Source: Aphidius gifuensis (taxonomy: Eukaryota > Arthropoda > Insecta > Hymenoptera > Braconidae). Taken from it: a stretch of 64,000 bases of DNA. The notes beneath the pieces were generated by a model. It did not search any database. It was not told the DNA's origin and saw only the letters and a program-made list of their open reading frames with translations. Position numbers and translations under genes: made by a program. How positions within the stretch are numbered: the first letter of the stretch is position 1; each line of letters starts with the position of its first letter. Location of the stretch: the NCBI RefSeq assembly GCF_014905175.1, contig NC_057788.1:6138001-6202000 (forward strand). The letters run 5' to 3'. Shown here in pieces: positions 25,901 through 36,600 of this stretch.

Positions 25901-28652
25901 TGTTGAATTTCAAGATAAAGATATAATATATAATTATGAAAAATTAGATGATGAATATTTTGCAAAATTTGCTGTATTATGTTTAGAAATAATTCACTGG
26001 ATGATATATTCAGAAAAAATAAGAACGAGATATATAAAACAATGTGAATTAGAATTATGTTTAAATTGTTCAACACAAATACTTAAAAATGAAAATATTT
26101 GTCATGTATTTGGTAATGATAATAATTATAGTTTAGTTTGTTCAGCAGCAAATACACTAACAAAAATCATTGATTATTGGTCAAAAAATAAAAATTATAA
26201 TTATTTAAAAAATCCAAAAGATGAAGAAGAACAATCACGTGGTTTAATTGGAGCATTAGAAAATGAAAAAACACATAATTATGCACGTGCATGTCTTCAA
26301 ATGTCATCATTAATATGTTGGATAAAAAATACAGATGAAATATTTCATAATGATAATGATGATATGCCATATTTTATAAAAGATCCAACAAAAGCATTAA
26401 TAATAATAGTAAGTCGTCAAGATTTAGTTAACTCATTTGTTTTAACACCACCACTTATTTGGAAACGTGGTTGGTCAATTGAAGGAAGTGGTCCAACACT
26501 TTGTCATTTTCCAATTTTATTATCAACTGGAGAAATAAATTATCTTCAAGATCTTGATATTCTTGAACAATTTATTTATAGAATAACACTACTTGGATGG
26601 ACATCAAGGCCACAGTTTGAAGAAATTTGGATGGTATTACTTGCTGTATTAAATGATTCAATGGAAAAAAATTTAAATAATTCACAGTCAATAATATTTG
26701 CACTTGATGGAATATCAAAAATATTAACTGGTACATTAATTTTACCACAACCTGGTAATCCAGTTAATAGTATACCAATGCATAATTGTCGTGATCCACC
26801 ATTATCATTACAAAAATCATCATGTAAAAAATTATATACTGTACAAGATTTAATATCATGGAAATATGAATGTTCCCGAGAAGAAATAATTAAAAAATCA
26901 TATGTTAAAAATACATCAAGTGATTCAATTTATTTACAACATTTATTTACACGTGGTAATATGGAAAGAGACAATATAATTCATAGTTATGATAAATTTT
27001 CATACAGTCAACTATCAGTATTTTATTTATGGTCATCAACATCATTACATGAAGATAAATTATCAGCATCAGTTATTAAATTAAAAAATAAACGTTTAAA
27101 GCTATTAAAAAAATATACACTTGACTTGGATTCATGTATAAAATTTTTAATTGATTTATTAACAAGATGGATGCAAACAAATACAAATATAACAATAAAA
27201 TTACTTGAAAATGTTATAAAATGTGTTATATCAATATCTGATTTGTTTATTGAAAGAGGACAATTTCAATGGATGTTTGATACATGCACAGATTTACAAC
27301 GTTATCATTCATCTGATGCTGAAATATTACAACAGTATCTTATATTTGCTGTGTGTAAATCAGCAGCAGTATTAATACCACTTGATAGTCAATCATTAAA
27401 TAAAATTAAAAAAGCTATTGATTGTGGTTTAAAGTCAAATTATTTACCATGTAAAATATCAACATTAAATGGAATATTATATTTATTACAAAGTGCTGTA
27501 CAAACAAATTATGAAGAGACAATAAATGTTATACATCCATTGATATTTAAATATATACAAAATAATATTGATATTGATAAAAAACAGGCTAAACAACAAC
27601 AAGGAAATATATTATCAAAAGATAATGATGAACATTATAGATTACTATGGGCTATTGTATTTTTTTTACTTGAACATACTGAAGATAATATATCAGATTC
27701 AGAACCACCAGCTGTATTAAAGCTAGCTTTAAATTTAGTAACAATTAATGATCATTCAATGACACTTTATCGTACAATAATACAAGGTCTAGAAAGACTT
27801 GTTGCAACAAAAAGTGTTGCTGGAAATATAACTGATCAAATTATTAGAATATCATTGGAACGAATTAAACATCAAAATTTATTAATAACAATTCCTGCAT
27901 TGAGATTATTAATAACTTGTATGTATACTGAAAGTGCTGATAATTTTAATCAAAATAATAATGATGTTGATAAAATTCATGGTGATGATGATGATGAATT
28001 ATTGAATGATATTGATCCAGAATTATTTATGAAAACAATTGAAAGAACATCAGTTATATTTGATAGAATTAAAAAAGGAAATAATTGTGAAGTTGAAATA
28101 ATGTGTGCTGTATTATCAGTTATATTGGCTGATTTTTTTCCACCATTTGAAACATTAACAAAAGTTATTGGTGAATTTTTATCACCACAACAAACACATC
28201 AAAGATTATTGAGTAGTGTTGTATTTTCAGTATGTGAACGCGTTGCTGGCAATGCGAAACAATTAACATTATTACAAGATTGGGTTGTATTTAGTCTACC
28301 AAATTTTATTCAAAGTCTACCACTTGCTACATCAATATGGTGTTTATCATGTTTTTTTTTTGGTTCATCTACTAATAAATGGCTCAGAGCATTATTTCCA
28401 TATGTACAATCGAGAATTGGAAAATACGAGTACGAGGATAAAGAATTATTTTTTATTGGAGCATCAGATTTTTATAAACAGGTAATTTTTTGTTATCAAT
28501 TTTCAATTGTCATTAAATGGAAATTTAATCAGTTATTTATTTATTTTGTTTAGCTTTCAACTGAGGCACAGAGAAAAGCATTTATCGAAAGTTTTGAAGA
28601 AGCAGGAAAGGAGCCGGGTTCCTTATTCCGTGACATTGTTAATGCATTTTAA
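19953..28652 (+). CDS. htt: Huntingtin, almost intronless
   Basis: Very large HEAT-repeat scaffold involved in vesicle transport, autophagy and mitosis, usually bound to HAP40. Exon 1 (19953..28481) is an unbroken frame of 2,843 codons. A 72-bp GT-AG intron leads to exon 2 (28554..28652), giving 2,875 residues (human about 3,140). The N-terminus MANYNNIIKAIETLNSYE aligns with the conserved 17-residue amphipathic helix of vertebrate huntingtin but is not followed by glutamine or proline runs. Diagnostic segments are DDDESDVRMIADECLN with ELYNEIHKNG near the start, and FFPPFETLTKVIGEFLS and WCLSCFFFGSSTNKW near the end. Acidic and Asn-rich low-complexity loops interrupt the HEAT arrays, for example around residues 360-370 and 910-960. 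Vertebrate and fly orthologues have dozens of exons, so the structure here is unusual. Identity is secure from both ends. Confidence 0.96.
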
Positions 28653-28726
28653 TTATTGTCATATGACAACAATTAAATTTAATATTAAATTGTGTGAATT
28701 TTAAATTATTTTCTTTCTATTTGTTT

Positions 28727-28762
28727 AATAAAATTTTGATTATATTTAAGCTCAATAATAAA
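28727..28762 (+). terminator. Huntingtin poly(A) signals
   Basis: Two AATAAA hexamers, at 28727 and 28757, lie 75-105 bp after the huntingtin stop codon. Confidence 0.5.
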
Positions 28763-29064
28763 GACTATTTTTTTTTCAAATAGAAAAATTATTTAATAAA
28801 TTATTAATAACATTATATCATGGTCTGTGTTTATCAAATTTTTTTTACAAATCACAGCATTTATTTTTTCTTTATCTCTAGATACTCCAAGATACCAAGT
28901 AAGTTATTTCTTTATGAAGATTAAGATGAAAAAATAAAAATATTGACTTGACAAAAAAAAAAAAAAAAAAAATCATTTTTTAATTAATCACTATGTAAAT
29001 AGAGATTAAAGGAATGTTTGAGAAAAAAGTTGATATACCTAAGGTACTTGGCCAACAAAACTCG

Positions 29065-29252
29065 TCAAATTGACCCATGCGGAGAAAAGAGTGGAAAAAT
29101 TTTCCCTCGTCGTCGATTTCGGAAGAATTTCTCCGCAGAAAATTCTTTCGAAGAAAATTCTGAGAAAAATATTCATACCTTTCTCCACTCATTTCTCCGC
29201 ATGGGTCAATTTGGGAGAAACTCGGAGAAACCACGGAGAAATATTTGCACCA
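29065..29252. repeat. Dispersed foldback repeat (copy A)
   Basis: AAATTGACCCATGCGGAGAA at about 29066 is repeated in inverted orientation at about 29193-29213, with flanking GAGTGGA also inverted, giving arms of roughly 30 bp around a loop of about 85 bp. The right half and the sequence beyond it recur at about 57653-57746, so this is a member of a repeat family rather than a local palindrome. No target duplication could be defined. Confidence 0.65.
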
Positions 29253-29256
29253 GATA

Positions 29257-29365
29257 TCTGGCTTAGCTTCAACTTTGCCAACATCTTTATAATCTTTAAT
29301 CTTAACATCTGGCTTAACTTCAACTATGCCAACATCTTTATGATCTTTTATCTTAACATCTGATT
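29257..29365 (-). repeat. 51-bp minisatellite with codon periodicity
   Basis: Two adjacent 51-bp units (from 29257 and 29308) plus a short partial unit. On the minus strand they read as a 17-residue repeat of the type DVKIKDYKDVGKVEAKP. An in-frame stop lies just upstream, so it is not a complete gene. It may be a relic of a repeat-containing coding sequence. Confidence 0.5.
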
Positions 29366-29584
29366 ATCTAACAACAACAACAACGACCACTTTTGGACTT
29401 GATCAAATACAAAAAAAGTATATACTTTCTTGGTTGAATTTGTTCTTTGGAACAAAAGCCAAGTCCACCTGGGTGTTTGACCATTTACTTTGATTTACTT
29501 ACTATCTTTCTATTTGATTTCTCCAAAATTTGGAGGCGAACGTTGCTCTCATAATATTTTTCTCATTTTTACTTATTATAAAAA

Positions 29585-29648
29585 TACTGTCTTGGTTGAA
29601 TTATAAATTCTTGAGACCTCAAGAATTTATAATTCAACTAAGACAGTA
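29585..29648. repeat. Near-perfect 31-bp-arm palindrome
   Basis: TACTGTCTTGGTTGAATTAT continuing to TTGAG pairs with its complement after a 2-base loop, with one mismatch in 31 positions. Similar unpaired sequence (CTTTCTTGGTTGAATTTG) lies at about 29424. The loop is too short for a microRNA precursor. It may be a foldback element or a recent inverted duplication. Confidence 0.7.
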
Positions 29649-30403
29649 TATTTTTTGCAAATTTAACAGTTATGTCCGTCATTTTGTGAAAATAAATAAT
29701 ATAATTATTATAATAAATTTTTCTTGTATTATTTCAATAAAAATATAGTGAGAATTAATTGTTAAATTATTAATAATAATACAGTCAGGTCAATTGTTGG
29801 TTGATATATAGCAGCCAATGATCCTCTAACAACAAGACAAACAGCTGGAGTCTGGACACCTGGATCCTCAATATATTATATAGTCAAGTAACTTGACTCA
29901 AGTTTATTGTTATTCTATTTATTTATTATCGACAAAAAAAAAAACAAAAAAGTTTGTATTCAATTTCAACAATATAATATCAATAATCTTTGCTCAAATA
30001 TTTTATTTAAATATTTATTTATTCTAGATGATCAATCAAACTATCAAACTATCAATCAATGGTATCAAAGATACCACAATTATTTATTAAAAAATTAACT
30101 ATAATGATAAAAGTAAATAACATTCATCATTTATTTCTATTAAATTATTTATAAATAATTTAAATTTCAAGTTGGGTAATTCATAACAAAGGGTAATTAT
30201 TTATTAAATATTATTTTGATGCTTTTATTTTAATTATAACTGGAAGACAATGATACATCACACACATTTTTATTATTATTAAGATTAAGATATACAATTC
30301 CAATGTATACATTTTGACTATATAGATTTTAATATTGGAAGACATGATTTTTTATTTTAAATAATTTAATTATTATATAATTGATATATACGAGTGATAT
30401 TAA
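29649..30403. other. Intergenic, Fer3 3' side
   Basis: AT-rich. The last part is probably the 3' untranslated region of Fer3. No coding sequence seen. Confidence 0.35.
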
Positions 30404-31017
30404 TTAATTGGGTAAATAGTATTCTCGTGAAATGTAATCAGTTTTTGGATTACTTCCATCAATTCCAAGTAGTTCTCCCATAAATGCAATATAAGTTATA
30501 GCAAGTCTAAGAGTTTCAATTCTTGATAATCTTTTTTCATATGCAAAAGTTGGTACCTAAATAAATTTATTATAAATTAATTGAATTAATAAACTAATTT
30601 ATTATATTGATTAAATAAATAAAAACTATGAGTTACTTTTTTACGAAGTTTATCAAATGCTTCATTGAGATTAAACATTCTTCTTCTTTCACGAATATTT
30701 GCAGCTCTTCTTTGTGATACTGATGCAACTCGACGTCTTGGTTTTTTTGTTGTAGATGTTGGCTGATTTGGTAGTCGTGCATTTGGCGAGTACCGGCTAT
30801 TTATTATTAACAAAAAAATAAAATAAACATACTGATGATTATTCAGCAAGATGATGGAAATAAAAAATTACCTCTGGTGTAAAAGAGCACAAGGTTGACG
30901 ATATAGTCCATTGACATGGTCATTAACATGAGGATGAGACTGCGATGGTGTTGGATAAAGTACAGAGCTATCCCACATTGGATAAGAACCCATATCACCA
31001 GTCATATACTGTGACAT
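30404..31017 (-). CDS. Fer3: bHLH transcription factor Fer3 (NATO3/FERD3L)
   Basis: Class II basic helix-loop-helix factor of the PTF1 group. Exons 30872..31017, 30637..30796 and 30404..30556 encode 152 residues. The basic region QRRAANIRERRRMFNLNEAF starts at residue 77, helix 1 continues as DKLRKKVPTFAYEKRLS, and helix 2 is RIETLRLAITYIAFMGELL. The MFNLNEAFD and VPTFAYEKRLSRIETLRLAI stretches separate it from PTF1A/Fer1 and match the Fer3/FERD3L subgroup. The N-terminus is short and rich in Tyr, Pro and His. The gene stands alone in a wide gene-poor interval, as is usual for developmental regulators. The intron inside helix 1 joins in phase 0. Fly and vertebrate orthologues act in neural or gut development; the role here is inferred. 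Confidence 0.94.
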
Positions 31018-33698
31018 ATTGTCCGTAATTATTCACTCGTTCGGTACAACTTAATTAAAGGTAAAACTTCATTTATATATATTTAAAAGAAAATTAATTT
31101 CAATCTATTTTTTTACAATAGAAAAGCAACTGGCACTGATATTTAATTGCCATTTACTTTTCACAATAAATCATTGCATTTTATATTTTATTATAAGCTC
31201 TTTAAAAAACAATTAAAAAAACCAACACACTATCACTTTGATTATTGAGTTATTAATTAATTAATAATTGATTTTTAATTTTATTTCGTTGAAATATAAA
31301 GGATAAAAATAATGACATTTGACACTTGTAACTTATTGTTTAAAAAATATTTATCCTTGTTGATTTGTAGATGATTCAAAGATGAGTGAAAACACCCGAG
31401 ATCATGGACCATGTCGTTGGATTTTGTGATGATAGTCTAGCTGAAAACTCCGCCCAGAAAATTTCACGATTCGCCAACTCAAACCATAAATTAACTCAAG
31501 CTATCCAGGGATTGGCTCCAATTTATCGAGGGGCAGTACACTTGCTCTAGACTCTCTTTACCAGCCTTTTCGAAAATACAAGGTATCACAAAATTATTTA
31601 ATACAGAAACAAGTGAAATTTGATTATGTCATTTTATCATTATTTCATCGAAATTTAGAAATAACTTTTAATCTATTTTTCATTTATTTTATTTATCATT
31701 TTTCTAGATTTAAAATTCAATTAAAATTACTATTTCGACACAGTAATTCATGGTGCATAAACCCAATGAAAAATACTTGAAAGTTCACCAAAAGTTGATG
31801 AAAAAAATCAACTAATAACTACAAAATTTTCGTAATAGAAATTACTATGCTGCATGTAAATTTTATATTTAACTTTTTTCTTTTTTTTACTACTGATGGA
31901 AGAAGATGAAGTTAAAAATTAATAAGACCAAGACCATCAAGCCATCCAAAAATATTGATGCAATTTTAATAATAAGAGAGACAAAATTATGAAAAAAAAA
32001 AACTAAAATATATATTAAATAATATTTCGAAATTGATACAAATTCGATGCAGGGGTGAACTATGTATTGAATGAAATAATAGGGAAGATTCGAAGCATAT
32101 TGTCATAACTATGAGGGGATTAAGAAGGGACAAACACGTGACGAATTTCTTGTTATTTGTTGTCAAATGATTGAATTAATTAAAGTCGTATTAGTAAAGT
32201 ACTAAAGTGTAAAAATCAGTGGTGCACTTCCACAACGAATTGACTTTGTTATTAATTTTTATAAAAACATATTTTCATATATATATCATATGTTACATGT
32301 CCAACGTATTCATAAAATAATTACATATTAAATTATTATAGAAATTTCTATTTATTTATTTTTTGTTGAAATGTGAAAACTTTGCTTCGTATAAATTTGC
32401 TAAATTTTGAGATTGGATAATCCAGAGCGCGAAAATACACAAGCGCCGACGCTTGAAGCATTGATCCAAGGCGTCAGCTTGCATTTACGTTCATATAGAA
32501 TATAGTTATATGCGACCCTTACCCCCTGCCCATCAAATTCATTTCAAAAAAATACATGAAACCATTTTTGTTTTATTTTTCTCTCTCCATTGTTTCAATT
32601 TCTTTTTTTTTTTTTGTTTTTTAAATATATTATTTTGACTTTATTCTTTGCTGACTATTGGACTTTTTTCATCTATATATATTTAGTAAACTTTTATGTA
32701 GCTTTAATAAAAAAATGTATTTAGCATAACAGATAGTATAATATATAGAAAAAAAAAAATTGTGGCCACCGTTCGTTTCGCTATTTACTCAGCAAGTGAG
32801 TCCCCTTTGTCATGCCAATCATACACTTAATTCAGCGTGTAAATGCTTCGACGAAAAAGGGGCAAAATCATTATACGATTATACAATTTATCTTTTAAGT
32901 AAATCAAAAGTATATTTTTAATACTTTTGTAAACCACAATAAATTTAACACTATATCATTTCTCCTGAGTTTTTAAAATAGTATAAAAATAAAAAAAATT
33001 AAAATTGGACGGTGTATCTATCGTGAATCTGTTGACTGCAGCATTTAGGGAAAAATATTTTGGGGAAGTGACATTGATGCCTCGTAATCGTGCACGTGTT
33101 CTGATCCAATTGTTATGATATTTTATTTGACTCTGACAGGACAAATGATCCATCAAGGCTTCATGTTATATATAAACTTTTTTTTTTTCATGAAATCATC
33201 CGAATCAAGCAGCTGATTATACTTAGAACTTTCCAAAAAAATAATAAAAAATAAAATAAAGGCTGAGGGTACATAGTAATCACTAATGAGGCATTTATTT
33301 TCATTTTTTTTTTTTTTTGATCATTTATTCATTTTTATTAATATAATACAAAGTTTATTTGATTCGACATTTACTGAACATCTAAAAATATATTTATCGA
33401 AATAATTTCTTTTTATTAAATATATTTTTTTTAAGTATTTGACATGATTATAATTATGTTCGTTGAAGCATTCTATGCATCTACATTGTTCCAGATAATT
33501 TTTATTAAACAAGTGATACAAAGCATCGAGCATTTTTTTTTTTTTTATAACAATAATTTTAAAACTATGGAATTCAAAGATATCTCACATTTAAAAACAA
33601 ACCCGTATTTACTCCATATAAATATATATATTTTTTTTTGTTTATTTATAAAAAAAAATATAACAATTAATGCTGTTTTTTCTTTTTGAATTTTTATT
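31018..33698. other. Gene-free interval upstream of Fer3
   Basis: No exon found. Compared with other intergenic DNA in the window it holds several patches of more balanced composition: about 31380-31580, 32400-32530 (with a diverged inverted repeat of GCGCCGACGCTTG and AAGGCGTCAGCTTG), 32760-32870 (a partial inverted repeat around CCCCTTTGTC and AAAAAGGGG) and 33030-33160. These are candidate enhancers of Fer3, by inference from position and composition only. Confidence 0.4.
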
Positions 33699-36600
33699 TT
33701 ATTTATCATCATTAACATTAAATCCAACAGTTATTTTTGAACTATCTTTTGCGACAGTAACTTTCATTGGTTCATCTAAATGTTCCATTGGTGATGATGA
33801 TTTTAATATATTTTGTTCAACATTTTGTTTCCAATTATTTAAATCTTCACCAGTCATTGTTGAGAATGATCCCAATTGTGTTGTTGAAGCAGACATGTCA
33901 TAAGAATAATCAGGTGTCATTGTTATTTTTGGTGCTTGTGAGCTTGATACACTCTGTGATCTTGATATTGGTTTATTTTTTTTTAAACTAGCTGAATCAA
34001 GATTACTCATTTTTGATTTTTTTGATGAATCACGATATTTGGACGGTGATGTTGGTTTTAATTTTTCCATTGATTGACTTGGATCAAGATTAGCTGATTT
34101 TATTCTAACATCATTTTCAGATATATCCATACTCTCAACTCGGAATCTAAATTAATAAAAATAAATACACAGTAAATTAAAATAAATAAATTAAATTATT
34201 TTTCATATTGATATTAATGTAAGACTGACCTTCCAATTTTTTTAAAGCTACTACTAGTATGTGGTGGCTGTTCAAAAATTGATTTAACATTTTGTTTATG
34301 TTGTTCTTCAGTTTGTCTGAGAGTCAATGTATGATCTTCATCCTCTTCAACATTGTCTTTACTCGGTGAGTCTTCTTTAACTTCACGTATAATTCCATCT
34401 TCATTGCTGTAGTAATCAGTGTATGAAATACTGCCACGCCCTTCACGACAATCTTGATCAATTGACATACAAAAATCTGACAAATTCATTTCTAAACAAG
34501 GAGCTGTTATTAATTTTCCTCCAGTAAATGATTGACTACCATCATTGCTTATAAGACTCATTGACATACTGCACTCTCCAGCAGATGTTGGTGCTGGTGA
34601 TGATGGTTCAGATGATAAAAATGAAGCTGGTCCACTACTACTCCAGCCTAAGCCTTTAAAACAAATAAATTTGTTATTCATTTAAAAAAAAAAAAAAAAA
34701 ACAATAATATAAATACATCAACTTGATGTAAATTTTAAATATTAATTATATTTAATTATTTTGTTTTTACTATTTGGACTTGTTGGTGAAAGAAGATTTT
34801 TCTGATCAGTTGATTGAGTAAATTTAACTGGCTCAAGATCAGGTGGATGAAAATCACGAATAATTTTTCCTTCAATAGCCAAATTTGCACCAAGATTACC
34901 AATTGAACAATTACCAGATGATGAAAATTTTGGTGGTGATGATGCAGGTGTACGAAATAGAGGAGCACTTGTCATCATTTCAAGAAAACAATCAAGTTGT
35001 CTCAATGACAATGCATTGTGTAAAGTTTCAAGTGGTCTTATTGGTGGTACACCTCCAAACCCTTCAATTGCTTTGATAAATAAAATAAAATTAAGCATAA
35101 ATATTTAATAAAATAACTAATTTTTATTATTTTTATTTACCAGCAATAGCTGATGTATGAGGTGGTACCATATCCTTGAGATTTGGTGCTGATGATGACC
35201 CACTAATAACAGCTGTACTGAATAGACTGTTGGTTGATCCATTAAGCTTCTTGCTAACGTTGTATCCCAACCTCTTGAAATAACTCATCTGCCCTGAGAT
35301 ACTGTGACGATGGCGCCTTGCTGTGCATGTAGGATCAGGTTCAATGATGGTAGGTCGTGTGTCTGGAGACGATAAGGATCGTTTCGTATGGAAATTGGAT
35401 AAGGAATTTGTCAATGATTTTAATTCAAATATGTGTTTGTTAATATCATTATCATTATCAATATTTATATTTAAATTATTACTATTATTATTAATGTTAT
35501 GATTATTATAATTATTTTGATTATCGTGTTTGCAGGCATTATTACAACGATGATATTTTTTTTTCACGTAATAATTTGTGCTGTCATTATCTAAGGGATT
35601 GCTATTACACAGGGAAATACTATTGAAAGAATATGTGGCATGCATTATTGAATCAGATTCGGTTGCAATTATATCTGGACATGATAATTGACGTTTTATT
35701 ACTTTAAACTTGGTATTATTATTATTGTAGTTCATTATTGATGAGGTGGGTCTTTTTAATAATTTATTTTTTTTATTGTAAATTTGGTAGTCACAAAAAT
35801 CATTAGATTTGTTATTATTATTACTATTATTTTTGTTATTTTGAGTGATAATTTTATAGCAAGAACAATTGATAAATTTTCTTGACATTGAACGAGCAAA
35901 ATATGTACGTAAATTTGTTTGTTCAGATGAACTTAAATTTTTACTTTGTATAATAAGTTCAGATATATTACAATTATAACATTGGCATCTAGTTGGACAT
36001 GGTGATAAGGATTTGGAACGTTCATCATTGTCCAACTCACCATGTATTTCAGGAATTATCATTGAAACACTTGATTGTGAACGTTCATAACGTGTTGGTA
36101 ATAGAAATATTGATTCATCAATTTGTTTTATTTCAATTTTTTTAGTTTTTGTTGATCCAATTGATGTATTATGATAAGTTACTAAATGTCCACGATTATC
36201 TTCAAGTGCTACTAATAATGACGATGGTAATTCTGGTGAACTAAGTGTGTGAGGTAAAACAACTGGTATTCCTAGTGCACTCCGAGACTGATTCAATTTT
36301 TGCAAATTGCGTGATTGGACTGAGAATATAATTTTCATATAGTGCAAATAATATTAATGTCAAATGAGTGTGTCACATGCAAGAATGATTTAGGATAGGA
36401 AAAGAAAAAAAAGAAAGAAGAGAAAGTGAAATAATAAATATAAAAATATATCCCATTACCAAATAATAAATAATTAAAATGTAGATGAGTAAAATAATTT
36501 AAAAAAGTAATTAATATACTCATTCGTTTAGTCAAATGTGATTAGTGTGATTATTGATTTTTAAAACACAGCCAAATGTCTTTGCATTTATCTATACTTG

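Noticed and set aside
28507..28704. Separate 65-residue frame overlapping the end of huntingtin
   Set aside because: It reads the last intron and last exon of huntingtin in another frame. The spliced frame gives the expected huntingtin C-terminus.
29585..29648. Hairpin as a microRNA precursor
   Set aside because: Two-base loop and near-perfect arms do not fit Drosha/Dicer substrates. Foldback or inverted duplication is simpler.
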